In this document: piece by piece, positions 21,976 to 34,583 of the stretch
Numbering within the stretch: the stretch's first letter is position 1
Layout of the letters: each line of letters opens with the position of its first letter
Source: Hemerocallis citrina
Taxonomy: Eukaryota; Streptophyta; Magnoliopsida; Asparagales; Asphodelaceae
Direction of reading: 5' to 3'
DNA: 64,000 nt
Assembly (NCBI GenBank): GCA_017893485.1
Contig: CM030367.1
Span: 85,628,853-85,692,852, forward strand
Program-made: the position numbers and the translations under genes
Notes under the pieces: model-generated
The model's input: only the letters and a program-made list of their open reading frames with translations
Databases searched by the model: none
What the model was told of the DNA's origin: nothing

Positions 21976-23084
21976 CAAAAATTGTGCTAATGGTGTTGGG
22001 GCTGGTAGTTCCCATGGGGCTGGACTTGATCTTGAGACTGAGATCACTAGGGTGTATCAGACCTTGAATGCATTCATGGCAGCTAATATTGCGCAAAATT
22101 AGAACCAGAATCAGAATCGTAGGGTTGGACCAATGTTTGTTAATACTGATCCTATCAAGCAGGTTGAGTCCTTCAAGTGGATGAAGCCGCCAGTGTTTGA
22201 GGGGCAGTCTGATCCGAATTAGGCTGATGACTGGATTAGACCGATGGAGATGGTCTTCGTAGTCTTGGAGACCCCAGAAGTCAATAAGGCGAAATTGGCT
22301 GCTATGCAATTAGACAAGGATGCTGGCGTCTGGTGGCAGTCTGTGGAGAGGACCTTTGGAGATCAGTAAGTGACTTGGGAAGTTTTTATGGATGAGTTCA
22401 GGGATTGTTTCTTCCCTCTGGATATTCAGGAGAAGAAGGCAACAGAATTCTTGAATCTGCAGCAGGACAGCATGACAGTGAGTGAATATGAGACTAAGTT
22501 TGCTCAGGTGTTAAGGTATGCGCCGGAGGTGATCGTCGATGAAGCGAAGAAGGCCAAGAAATTTGAGCAGGGCTTGAGGCCGAATTTGAGGTCGAGGATG
22601 ATTCCTTTGGGCATAAGGAGGTTTGATAAGCTGATCAGGAGAGCAGCTATGACAGAGAAAGATATGGATCAGTTCAGAAGAAGCAGGAGACCTGGAACAG
22701 GAACAAGACGCCAGTAACTAGTCAGAGTGGGAAGAAATTTCCAGTGAAGCAGAGCAAGTTCAGTAAGCCAGAACAGAGGGCACCTGCATCTCAGGAGGTG
22801 ACTTGTTACTACTGCAAGGAGGCGGGTCACTACAGGTCAGCGTGTCCCAAGTTAGCGAAGCAAACTTGTTTTTAGTGTGGATAAGTAGGGCATTCTAAGC
22901 CTTATTGTCCACAGTTGAGGAATGGTGGTTCAAGCGGAGGCAAATTTCAGAGGCAGGGGCGAGTGTTCGCATTAACTGAGGAGGATGCGGGCAACTCAGA
23001 GGATGTGATTCAGGGTATGCAAGAATTTTGAATTTTTTACTTTTTTCAATGTATTAAGTAAAACTTTGTTTGAGAATAAATTGG

Positions 23085-24370
23085 AGATTTGAGTATCATT
23101 CTTCATGTAATAGGATTTGTTTTGGTTAATGGAAATAAAGCAAAATTTTTATTTGATACTGGTTCTTCGCATACGGGAGATTATTCAGCAATGATATTAA
23201 GTTGCAAGTCTTAGGTGTGGATGTGATCATGGGCATTGATTGGATGGCAATATATGATGCCACAATTGAATGCAAGCAGAAAGAGGTGTTAGTGAAAGCA
23301 GCAGGTGGTCCCGCAGTGACTTTTCAAGGGAAGAGGAAGGTTCCGAAAGTGGCTGCAGTAGTATCCAAGTTGATGATTTCAGACGAAGTCAGAGGCATTC
23401 TAGTTGTGAGGGATTTTCCTACAGTATTCTTAGAGGATTTGCCAGGATTGCCGCCATAGCGAGATGTGCAGTTTTGTATTAATGTTCAGCCAGGGAGTGC
23501 TATGATTTCTAAAGCTCTGTACAGGATGGCACCTGTAGAGCAGGATGAAGTGAAGAAGCAGATTGAGGAATTGCTGAATAAGGATTTTATCAGGCCGAGT
23601 TCTTCACCGTGGGGTGCGCCAGTGTTGTTGGTCAAGAAGAATGATGGGTCAATGAGGATGTGCATTGACTATCGGGAGTTGAATAGGATGACTATCCAGA
23701 ATAAGTATCCGCTTCCACAAATTGATGATCTGTTCGACAGGCTTCAACGAGCAGCTGTGTTTTCGAACATTGATTTGAGATCAGGGTATCATCAGGTTCG
23801 AGTCAAGGAGGAAGATGTGAGTAAAACAGCTTTTAGGACTCGTCATGGGCTCTATGAGTTTTTGGTGATGCCATTCGGGTTGATGAATGCGCTGGCAGTA
23901 TTCATGGATATGATGAATTGAATTTTGAGACCATTTATTGACTCCTTCGTGGTTGTTTTCATCAATGATATTTTGGTGTATTCAAAGTCGGATGAGGATC
24001 ATTCTATGCACTTGACAGAGGTATTACAGAAATTACAGGAGCATAACTTATATGCCAAGTTATCGAAGTGTGAATTTTGGAAGTTTGAGGTAGTTTTCCT
24101 TGGTCATATCCTTTCTAAGGAGGGAGTGGCCACTGATCCTCAGAAGGTCGAAGCAGTAAAGGATTGGCCCAGGCCAACGAATGTGAAGGAAGTCAGGAGT
24201 TTCTTGGGTTTGGCTGGATACTACAGGAGATTCATTCAGGGCTATTCTCAGATTGCGGTTCCTTTGACAGGTTTGACTCGAAAGAATGTGGTATTTACAT
24301 TGACTGATAAGTATGAGGTGAGTTTCCTTGAGCTAAAGGAGAGGTTGATGACTGCACATATTTTATCTTT
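23085..24370 (+). pseudogene. pol: K1 protease and reverse transcriptase
   Basis: The protease active site DTGSSH is at about 23155-23172, followed by a deletion. RT reads [41 protein letters not shown] and [11 protein letters not shown]. Stops are TAG at 23457 and TGA at 23919. The catalytic motif reads FINDILVYS (N codon 23964-23966) where the family has FIDD, so a catalytic aspartate is lost by a G to A change. LGHILSKEG and [13 protein letters not shown] close the domain. Confidence 0.88.
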
Positions 24371-26278
24371 GCCACAAGCTGAGAAGGATTATGATATCTA
24401 CAGTGATGCGTCTCTCAGAGGTTTGGGGGTGTGTCTTGAAGCAAGAAGGCAAGGTTATTGCCTATGGCTCGAGCCAGCTGCGTCCACATGAGAAGAATTA
24501 TCCGACGCATGATCTGGAGCTAGTAGCTATTATCTTTGCCTTGAAGTAGTGGAGGCATTATGTATATGGTGAGAAGGTCAACATGTACACTGACCACAAG
24601 AGCCTGAAGTACATTCATCAGCAGAAGGATCTAAATCTTCAGCAGAGAAGATGGTTAAAGTGTTGGAAGACATTCGTCTCGAGATTATCATTTGGGTAAG
24701 GCAAATGTGGTAGTGATGGACTTAGCAGGAAGAGTAGTTTATCGAGTTTGATCACTACTCGGAGTGAGTTGGCAGTAGAGATTGATCGGGCAGGTATCGA
24801 GGTGGTACTGCAGAGTTTGGGGGCATCTTTGGCTCAGTTGAGGCTGCAACCTTCTTTGAGAGAGAGGATTGTGGAAGGTCAAAAATCAGATGCAGAGATC
24901 CAGAAGATGTTGCAATAGGTTTCTGATGGCAAGTTGTCAGAGTTTCGTGTCCAAGATGGAGTGCTATGGATGGGTGAGAGGTTGTGTGTCCTAGAGAATG
25001 CAGACTTGAGAGAGAGTATCTTACAGGAGGTACACATTACTTTGTTGTCAGTACATCCTGGAGGCACAAAGATGTACAAGGACATCAAACATCACTTTTG
25101 GTGGTTCGGTATGAAGATGGATGTTGCAGATTTTGTGGTGAGGTGTCTGACTTGTCAGCAGATCAAAGCAGAAAATCAAAGACCTGGAGGTTTGTTGCAG
25201 CCGTTGCCCATTCCGGAATGGAACTGGGAGAATATCAGTATGAATTTCATCACGGGTTTGCCGCGAAGTTCGAAGGGCAATGACTCGATTTGGGTTATTG
25301 TGGACCGTTTGACCAAGTCAGCTCACTTTTTGGCCATGAAGATTACTTTGTCATTGGAAAAGTTGGCAGAACTATATATAGGTGAGATTGTGAGACTTCA
25401 TGGAGTTCCGTGTCGATTGTATCCGACAGGGATGCGAGGTTCACTTCGAGGTTTTGGAAGAGTCTGCAAGAGGCTTTGGGTACCAGAACTGATTTCAGTA
25501 CCGCTTTTCATTTGCAGACTGATGGTCAGACTGAAAGGGTGAATCGGGTATTGGAGGATATGCTGAGGGCTTGTGTTATGGATTTCGGTGGTAGTTTAGA
25601 GAGGTACTTGGCATTGTTTGAGTTTGCTTATAACAACAGTTACCATGCGAGTATCGGGATGGCTCCGTATGAGGCACTATACGAGAGAAAGTGCAGGACG
25701 ACTGTTTGTTGGTATGAGATGGCGAGAGGCAGATGTTTGGGCCCGAGATTGTGCAGCAAACATCGAAAAAGATTGAGTTGATTCGCAAGAGGTTGGTTGA
25801 AGCTTAGAGTCGGCAGAAGAGCTATGCAGACACTCGAAGGAGGGACTTGGAGTTTGAGGTTGGGGATGCAGTTTTCCTCAAGGTGTCTCCGACCAAGGGA
25901 GTGATCAGGTTTGGTAAGGAAGGCAAGTTGGTGCCAAGGTATATTGGGCCATACAGGATTTTGGGGCGGATTGGTAAGACGACATATAGGCTGGAGCTTC
26001 CAAAGGAGTTGGCGCAAGTGCATGACGTGTTCCATGTGTTGCTATTGAGGATGTATGTGCCAGATCAGAGTCATAAGTTGGTGGAGGTTCCTGGAGGTCT
26101 ACAGGTGAACTTGAGTTACAAGGAACACCCTGTATAGATCGTTGATCGTAGGGAGAAGGTTCTGAGGAACAAGGTGATACCTATGGTACAGGTGTTTTGG
26201 AGGAATTACCAGTTCGAGGAGGCTACTTGGGAGCCGGAGGATCGCATGCAGAAGGATTTTCCTGAGCTTTTTGTATGA
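24371..26278 (+). pseudogene. pol: K1 RNase H, integrase and chromodomain
   Basis: RNase H residues [10 protein letters not shown] and [15 protein letters not shown] are split by a frameshift near 24430 and a TAG at 24547. Integrase has HPGGTKMYKDI, CLTCQQIK, NFITGLPRS, SDRDARF (D at 25425-25427) and DGQTERVNR. The first catalytic D is replaced by N (25243-25245). TAG stops lie at 24916, 25805 and 26135. The last 50 residues (FWRNYQFEEATWEPE, ending at TGA 26276-26278) are a chromodomain, which defines the chromovirus type. Confidence 0.88.
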
Positions 26279-26479
26279 TTGTATTCCTTTTATGTGATTG
26301 TTTTCTTCTTGATGGTTGTCGAGTGAGTTGTATTTCTTTTATTTGATTATGTTCTCAAGTGCAACTGTATTCTTTGAAGTATGTTTCCATTTATGAATTC
26401 ACATTCCTTTCGTTCGTATATTTGTTTGGACCCTATTAGTGGTAGTTCAGAGGACAGAACTCTTCTAAGGACGGAGTGA
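26279..26479 (+). other. K1 3' untranslated tail and polypurine tract
   Basis: Short non-coding tail ending in the purine-rich AAGGACGGAGTGA (26467-26479) directly before the 3' LTR. The equivalent tract in K2 is AAGGAGGGAGTGG. Confidence 0.75.
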
Positions 26480-29400
26480 TGTAGTACCCCGTATTTTTAA
26501 AATATTGTTTTGATAATATTAAATGAATTAAAATTGTTTTTGGTGATTTAATAAATATTTATCTAAAAATTTATCTTCTTACACGTGCAAAACATGTGCA
26601 AATGTTTTCTCGAGAGGTTCAAAAGCCAAAATTATTTTGGGGGAACTCATTATTTATTATTTGAGATTATTTGTGATTTTTCTAGATTTTTCTGACGATG
26701 GTTGGACCCATTTGCAAATATTTCAAAAAGAATGACTTTTGTGCAAAATTACCAAATGAGGTTGAAATTCCGCAATTTTCGGATTTTTGGGTTGGAAATA
26801 ATGCCTAGTCAATTTAGGAGTAAAAGTTTACCTTTCGTTTCAACACATTTGATATATTTTACAAGTTTTGATAAAAGATGGTCTTTTTGCAAAATTGCTA
26901 TTTGGAGGGATGAAATTGCAAAATTGTTTTCTGGGTTTTCCCCACAGTGCCGGCTGATGCCAGTGGGGGATTGTTTGATTGTTGAACCCAATCAAATTGG
27001 TTGTTAACTGATTCCCTAGTATGGGAATCTATTTATGTAAAGGTATATTTGAAAGGGGGTATTTTGCAAATGTATTCAAAAACCGTAGAATCTTTAATCT
27101 TGGCCTATTTTGGGAGTTGTGCAGCCATCATCTTGCTGCACAACACAGAGGATTTCTAATTTCTTATTATTTTGGAGTTCTAAAGAGAATATCTTGGATT
27201 TCTTGCTAATGAGGGGCTTTTCTTACTTTCTATTCGTCTTCGTTCGATTCTTTCAACAAGGTGAGTGGTGTAATTGTTCTGTTTTGTTCTTTGAATGTTG
27301 TATGTGGTGTTTCATCTACTAGAAAGCACTCTAGGGTTTTGGTATGAATATATATATGATGGATTGCATGAATTGATGAACAAAAATTGGATCTTTTATG
27401 AAACCCTAAGTTATTTATGAGTAGAATTTGCATGTGGATGATTTGAGATTGTTAAATAACCTAATATAAATCATGAGTAGGCTACTTCTTTGGATTATTG
27501 CTAATTTGATTGGATATGGTGAATGTTATGCATAAATAGATTAAAGATGAGATTTTTGACTATTGGTGAGTTGGATGAATGCGACTTGGTCATGTTAATG
27601 TTAAATTTTGTTTATGTTCATGAGTTAAAGATGGTGATTTGAGTTGAGGAAATTTTGAGAAGGACTAATGAATTAAAAGATCATGTCTTGAGCATTGGAG
27701 TTGTGATAACTAGATTTGGATTTGATACTTTATGACTAAATTAGAGATTTCGTGATTTCATCAAGTTTTTACTTGGATTTGAATTGCTCAATTATTAAGG
27801 ATTTAATTTGAACATTTTTCTATTCCTAATTTGATGGATTTGTAAATTTACTTTGGTGCACAAACATGCATGAACACTATTATATGAATATCATATTTTG
27901 TTGTTTTGAAGGAATTGAATCTTTAAGTGTTTTTGAAGATTTTGGTTATATCTCAACATATTTTGGTATTAATATGGTTTGGAACAGAATACGAATGTCT
28001 TTCGAAGTATGATTGGTTCTTAAAAACTTTATTTTTGATATATGCACATATTCATATTTCAATTTGAAGGAATTCATCAAAAAGCTATTTTTTATCAATT
28101 CAAAATGGTTTGATTGGTTTTGTGGACTCTTATATACTCTACAAGTCATATTTGATCATATCAGAAATATACTTTTTATAGATTTCATTTTTATAAAGTA
28201 AATCTTAGTATCGATTGAAACATGCACAACCCAAACTGCAGTCTGTAGGTGTGACAGTCGACTGGTATGTTTCGACAGTCGACCGTCGCTACCTGACTGC
28301 TGTGTTTTCTCGTTTTCTTGAAATTTCATGCGGAACAGTCGACTGACCCATTTTTCCAGTCGACTGTCTCTGCTCTGTTTTGATATTTTCTCGAAGTGTT
28401 GAATTTTCGTTCTGGACAGTCGACTGATGACTTTAACAGTCAACCATCATTACTTAGAATTATTTTTCTTAAAAATGTTAGATTTTCACTCTGGACAGTC
28501 GACCGATGACTTTTACAGTCGACTGCCATTACTTAGAATTATTTTCTTGAAGTGCTGGTTTTTCACTCTGGACAGTCGACCGACTCCGGTTTACAGTCGA
28601 CTGTTACTGATGTTTCTTGAGTTATTCCGATATTCTTTAAATGATTGATTCTTTAAATATTTTTGGGATCTATAACTTACTATTCTAAATATTATATTTC
28701 TACAGAACATATGTTTTCAAGATATTTTATTGTTGGGTTTGGATAGTTGAGTGTGAGTCTCTAGAGGTTGTGTGGGACCCTAGTATGCCGGTAGTTCAGT
28801 TATTGTGTTTTGGGCCTGTTGAGGCATATTTGTTGATCAGTTGTTGAGTTAAGTCGGGTAGGGTAGGTTCGAAATTAAATTAGTTAACTTAAAAAGATAA
28901 GGACAGACACTAGTGGCGATATGATGAATGAGAACATGAGTTATGGACCTCAGTATGGCTTGGGGTGTGAGATAATCCTCGGAATTATCTAGGTGTGAGT
29001 GAAATAGTCTCCAGAATACCTATGGTGTGGGATTGATCTCCGGAAATGTCGGGGTCGAGGCGACACTCATGTGGTATTCGTGTGATGAGGTGCCATAGCT
29101 TGCAGTGTGGGGTATTCTCGAAGATTCACAGGTGTGACTAAAATAGTCTTCGGAATTATCGAGGCATGGGCTAATACTCACAGTTTACCTATATCTCATA
29201 GTAGTCATCGTGGTAAGATTAGTTGCATGGCGGGGGACTAAACCCTATAAAGTGGAGACGTTAAGGGCTTGCACCGGACCTATGTAGAGTGGGATGCATA
29301 GAATCCGACAAGTACGCATTAGAGAGTCACCTTATAGTATTGTGTTTTCTTGATTTGGTTTATGCATGTGTTTTCCTATTTTCTACACTTGATACTTAGT

Positions 29401-29862
29401 CTAGCTACACTCGATGTTTTTCATGTTTCATTGTTATTTCTTAATTCAATTATTCTTGTCTTTATTCCCTGTTGTTTATGATTCATTGTTTCATGTTCTA
29501 TTTATGTTGCTTTGTTTTTATGTCACTCACACCGTTATGGTTAACCCCTGTAGTTTTGGGGGTTAGGGTTATCTCTAGCCTCATGTTTTATAGGTGATTA
29601 CCTATAGCATTGGGTTTTGGATGGATGCGATAGAATGATAATAAAGCGTATGTAAAATTGTAAAGAAGGTGTTGTAATGAAAAGACTGTAATTCCAGGTG
29701 TTTGTTTTTCCGATGTGTTTTGTAATGAACTAATGTAATAAAGGTTGAAAGAAAAATTTATCTGTATTTTTTTTGGCTATGTTTACTATTATAATTGAAG
29801 TTGATGCTGGGAATTGTGCCACGTATTTCTGAGATATCATATTGGAAATTCGGGGGGCTACA
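26480..29862 (+). repeat. K1 3' LTR (3383 bp)
   Basis: TGTAGTACCCC...GGGGGGCTACA, uninterrupted. It has the splice-donor-like CAAG/GTGAGTG at 27257-27267, five GTCGAC pairs at 28255-28603, and the tandem block at about 28960-29170. It also has the shared phrase TCACTCACACCGTTATGG near 29523. It shows what the 5' LTR looked like before A1 arrived: CACAGTTTACCTATATC reads through. Confidence 0.92.
28255..28603. repeat. five paired GTCGAC palindromes in K1 3' LTR
   Basis: Starts 28255/28276, 28336/28357, 28417/28437, 28496/28516 and 28573/28594. Spacing in pairs is 20-21 bp and between pairs 77-81 bp. Seven of the ten decamers keep CAGTCGAC followed by TG or CG at full consensus in the first member or second; the most decayed is CAGTCAACCA. 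Confidence 0.92.
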
Positions 29863-30179
29863 CCGACAAAGCCGTCATGAACATCGCCCTCTGCACTACC
29901 ATATCTCAGTCCATAATCATTCCATCGATCAATGGCCTCATGAAGACCCCGAAGGTCAAGAAATCTAAGTCAAATCTTCAGCGCCAGACAACAAGGAACC
30001 GATCTACAGATCGTTTGGGTGAAAGGCGCGCCTGATCCGAGGCCTCCCACTAAAAACGTCAAGTGAACTGGAGAAGTAACTCTCCCCGAAGGATGAGATC
30101 AAGATACTCCTCTTCTTATAGGGGGCGCACTGCAGAAAGAAGCTCGACTCATGAAAGTCGAAAGCATCTTGAGAGAAAC
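29863..30179 (+). pseudogene. gag: T0 gag N-terminal remnant
   Basis: It resumes T0 after K1. GC content and codon character differ from the AT-rich LTRs on both sides. One frame near 30109-30179 reads RYSSSYRGRTAERSSTHES, an Arg/Ser-rich segment like the start of Tat-type gag. Stops and frame changes occur upstream (for example after RSTDRLGERRA at 30035). K3 begins at 30180. Confidence 0.5.
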
Positions 30180-32929
30180 TGTAACGCCCGACAATTTTTA
30201 ATACAATATCTTGAATAAATAAATAATTTTTAAATCAATTTATTTAATTATTTTGAATTTTTGTAAATTTGACATTTTCACACGTGCAAATATTTTCGAA
30301 GTGTGAATTTAGAATATTGAGTTGATGAACAAATTCTATTATTTTTATTGGGTATATTTGAATTTTTTGGATTTTTTTGAATAAAGAAACTACTTTTGCA
30401 AATTTTTCAAAGAAATGAGTCTTTTTAGCAAAAAGTCGTTTAGGGGTCAAAGTTTAACTTAAAATTTGTTTTTCTGCATTTAGGGCCGACTATTCTGCAG
30501 TAGGCTCTAAGCAGTTAGATTATTTCCATATTTGGTTGATTTTTATTGATTTAATTGAATAAATATATAATTCCGCAATTTTGAGATTGTTGGGGGCTTT
30601 ATTGAAAATATTCTTCCTGGGGTATAAAAGTCAGAAAACTTATTTGAAAAATATAATCTTTATTAGTAGATAATAATTCTAATTTTTCTGGATTTTTTAT
30701 GAATATTTTATGGCTTATTTGCAAATACTATAAAATGAAGGACTTTTGTGCAAAATTGGCACTTGGAGTAACAACTCCAGATTTTGAAATTTTGGGCTGC
30801 ATATGTTGGTCGGCCAGTTCTGGGATGTAAAGGAATTAATTTGATTTTATTTTAAATTGATTTGATTAACTAATAATTGGAAGGATCCATATATGTTAAT
30901 AAATAATCTTCTTAGAGGGTAATTTTGTAAACTCTTGTGGAACCCTAGGAGGCCAATCCCGGCCTATAATAAGGGCAGCAGCCGGCCATCCCTATTGTGC
31001 ACTCAAAATATCTTTTTCTCATTATTTTCTTAGAGTTTAAAGCTTGGATGTTGTACTTTTGCAAGGAGAAGACTTTCTTTTTTTATATTATTATTCTTCA
31101 AGCTGATTTTCTTTGAGGTGAGTGATACTTCTTGTCTTTTGATGTGTTTTACTCATATTATCATGATGAATGAACTTATGGACGTTTACATGAACTAATG
31201 ATGAAATTTTTATGAGAGATGATCGTATTTTATTAATTTTGAATGTTAAATATTGATGATGGATGAAAAATTTAACTTGGGATCTTTGGATTTAATTGTA
31301 GTTAATAAAGATATGTAGAAATAATTAGAACTTGCTCCACACTCTTGAACATGCTTGATTGATGGTTGTTTTTAAACATCAAAAATTGAAACTAAACATT
31401 AGGGTTTGAATAATTATTGTATGGATCGAAAGTAATTTATTTTGAATTGGCTTATGCATAAAAGATTAATATTTTGCTTAAAGAAATAATTCTAATGAGA
31501 ATATGTGACCGTAGATGTTAGATCATGGTGTATGATTCAAGAAACATGTTTTGGATGATTAAAAGATGAAATTTTTCATTGTTCTAATATTAAAGTAAAG
31601 TTTTATGATTCTATGTATTGTTGTGTATGTAAGAAGTATTTTTGGCAAGAAATATACATAAAAAAAGAAATAATAAAAACCAAAATTTTGGGCTAAGTTT
31701 GGGTCTGGGGGTTGAACAGTAACCGAGGGTTACTATTCTGACCCAGTGGGGTTGAACAGTAACCCCAGTTTACTGTTCACCCGAGCCATGGTTGCATTCG
31801 GCTTATTTTGTTTTGGGTTGGATTTTTGAGATGATTTTGAGTTGTTTATGGGTGTGGCTTCTATGCTATGTTAGGGAGACTATAGTATGCATGTATAAGC
31901 ATCTATATATGGATTTAAACAAATATATATGAGTGGTTTGATCGAGTTTGGATGAGATTTTAAAGACATTGTATGGTCTGGACTGTCATCTATTTCAGTT
32001 TGGAACTAGAATTCGACTTAGTTGCTGATGGAATACCTAAAACTTATTAAATTGAAATTGTAGCTCACCGTGTCTAGTTTATAGAACATCTGACGGATCC
32101 TCAATCCGACTTGTAGATTGTAAAAAATGCAATTTCTACCACTGTACTGTTGTGGTTTCAAAGTTTTAAAATAACGGTTAGTTTCCAAAATTTATTGAAT
32201 ACGAACCCTTTAAACTAATTTATTTGATTCCAGATTTTTATGGTGAATCCCTCGTTGTGTGATGGATTTAAATTGAGTATTTCCAGAATTTAATATTGAT
32301 TTTAGAATGTACTGTTTTGAGGAACAAAGTCATGTAACTTTCAGATTTTTGGATGAAAGATAGTTTTCAGAATTTATTGAATATCAACTCTTTAACTAAT
32401 TTATTTGAGCCCAGATTTTTATGGTGAATTCCTTGATATGTGCTGGATTTAAGTTAATTTTTCAAGGATTTAATATTTATTTTAGAGTATATTTTTTTGA
32501 GTAACAAAATCGTATAATTTTCAGCTTTGGTAAATGTCTATATTTTCATAGATGAAATGTGCTTCCATACATATAAACAAATTTTCATCGCAATATTGGT
32601 TGATTAAGAGGCATGTTCTTAATGAAGAGTATTTTTGTATAATAAAAACCAAGATGAGTTTGATTTGTGACTTAAGGTTATGATGGGGACTCTAGAAAGA
32701 CTATTAATGATACTTTGGGTTGTGAGACTGTAGAGGTTGAGTGGGATCCTTGTATACCGGCAGATGAGATTTTTGTGGAAGTTGACCAGTTGGGGTCTTC
32801 GTTCTTGGTTTAGTTGTTTTAAGTCCGGTTGATTACATTAACTCTAGAGAGATTGTATTCTAATTAATTAATTAAACATAATAAATATAAGGACAGGCAC
32901 TAGTGGAGATGTGATAGATCTTGGAAAAC

Positions 32930-33320
32930 GTAAGTATGGGCTCTGTTGCCAGTCGCACGGATGTATTTCGGGGCTGTGCGTTTGTTGTGTCTTTCTAGTA
33001 TGTTCGCGTGTTGATGGTCGGCATGCCTATTCACGGAATGTCTGGAAGGAGACAGTTTTGGTATGTTAGTGTGTCGATGGTCGGTAGGCCTATTCACGGA
33101 ACGTATGGTATATCTGCACGCCGATGATCGGCAGACCTATTCGCGGAATGCACAGTGTATCTGCGCATCGATGGTCGGCAGGCCTATTTGCAGGGTACAC
33201 GGCGGAGAAGTGATTCTTATATGATGTGATCGGCAGGCCTATTCCGGGGTTCAGAGCAATACTTATATGATGCTTGCGCGTCGATGGTCGGTAGGCCTAT
33301 TCACGGAGTATTCTGGATCT
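32930..33320 (+). repeat. tandem block in K3 LTR
   Basis: Six or so units of about 55-65 bp share GATGGTCGGCAGGCCTATTC followed by ACGGA. K6 has the same family at about 49795-50025. The position matches the unrelated tandem blocks in K1, K4 and S2. Confidence 0.7.
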
Positions 33321-34583
33321 TGTTTCTATCACCGTAGTAGGATTAGTTGTAACACCCTATAATTTTTTTTAATACTGCTTTTGGGCTAATAAATGAATTA
33401 AAGTGGTTTTTTTGTGATTCAATAAATCTTTTCTGAAATTTACCTTTTTGCACGTGCAAAAATTTTTCTTGAGAAACAAAGTCAAATTTTTTGATTAGAT
33501 GGCCTAATATCTATTAGTAAATATTAATTCCAAATTTTCTGGATTTTTATAATGATTATTGGTATTTTCGCGAATATTTCTAAAAGTAAGGGTCTTTTTG
33601 CAAAAGTGCCACTTGGAGGCAAATTTCAAAAGTTGATTTTCTGGATTTCAATTAAGGCTGGCCAGCGTTAGGAGAGATTTGGGGGTTTAAATCTTACCCT
33701 ATTTTGTTTATCTAACTACCAAATATGATAAATCTAACTATGTAAAGATATTTCTCAAAGGGTATTTTATAAAATCTTCTCAAAACCCTAAAACTAAGGT
33801 ATCCCGGCTATTAAAACGATTGGCAGCAACAGCCTCTCTGTGTGAACCCGAAAAACCCACTTGCATTTTATTTTGGTGATTGGATCTGGGAGTTTTGCAA
33901 AAGAGTGGAGGAGAATGCCTTTAATTGCTTTTAGTTCTTCAAATCAATATTCTTTAAAAGGTGAGTGATGTTCTTATCCCTTGATCGTTCTATATCTGTT
34001 GAATGTAAAGATTTGTTTAGTAGGCTGCATGCTAGAAGACCATTTGTGGATGAAGTGAATAATCTAGATGAATGAGTAGTTAAGTTATGTCTTTCATGAA
34101 TAAGAACATTAGTCGATGAGAAATTTTTGGCATAGAGGGTTCAAGGATTCTTTAGAGATTTCAGTAGCACTCTGGATGTTTTATTTCAACTATACTGCTA
34201 CTGTTCATGATTGCAGGGTACTTGTTAGATCATGTAGAGATTGGTTGTTATTGAGATTGTATGAATTAATATGCATAAGTGGTGTTCACTGTTTTCCTAA
34301 ACCATGCTCTGTTTTGATTTTTGGGTGAGAAAACTTGACTACTGATGGGGTTAGAAACAAATTAGGAATAAAATTTGTGTAAGTGATGGATGTGCTCATG
34401 TACGATAATCACACATAATGAAATTTTGAGAGGAAGATCAAGTTTCGAAGAAGAACTCTTCAAATATTTTCATGTACAGGTTGAGATTTTCAAAACCGAA
34501 AATTTAAGTGAAAGTTCTTGTAAGATTGATTTTGGTTGAAGCATGAACTAGCACAACTGGATAAGGTATGTCCATTGTATTAT

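Larger units (their letters stand above)
17302..23031 (+). pseudogene. gag: K1 gag, interrupted by K2 and decayed
   Basis: The ATG at 17302 starts seven codons, then K2 (17324-21975) intervenes and gag resumes at 21976. The core includes WWQSVERTFGD and FMDEFRDCFFPLDIQEKKA. Two zinc knuckles of the C-x2-C-x4-H-x4-C type lie at 22804-22845 (CYYCKEAGHYRSAC) and 22867-22908. Stops are at 22100, 22220, 22367, 22873 and 22882. All are TAG or TAA that one C to T change would explain, and two of them fall inside the second knuckle. There is also a frame change near 22700. Not functional. Confidence 0.85.
3713..29862 (+). mobile_element. K1: Tekay/Del-like chromovirus, 26.1 kb with two nested elements
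   Basis: It starts TGTAGTACCCC and ends GGGGGGCTACA. Target duplication is ctgac/ccgac, differing by one C/T. LTRs are 3411 bp (insertion removed) and 3383 bp; gag-pol lies between them. The pol order (PR, RT, RNase H, INT) and a C-terminal chromodomain place it among chromoviruses. The chromodomain in this family is thought to guide integration to heterochromatin. A1 sits in its 5' LTR and K2 in the start of gag. Sampled LTR segments differ by roughly 6 percent by eye, so it is clearly older than A1. Confidence 0.9.
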
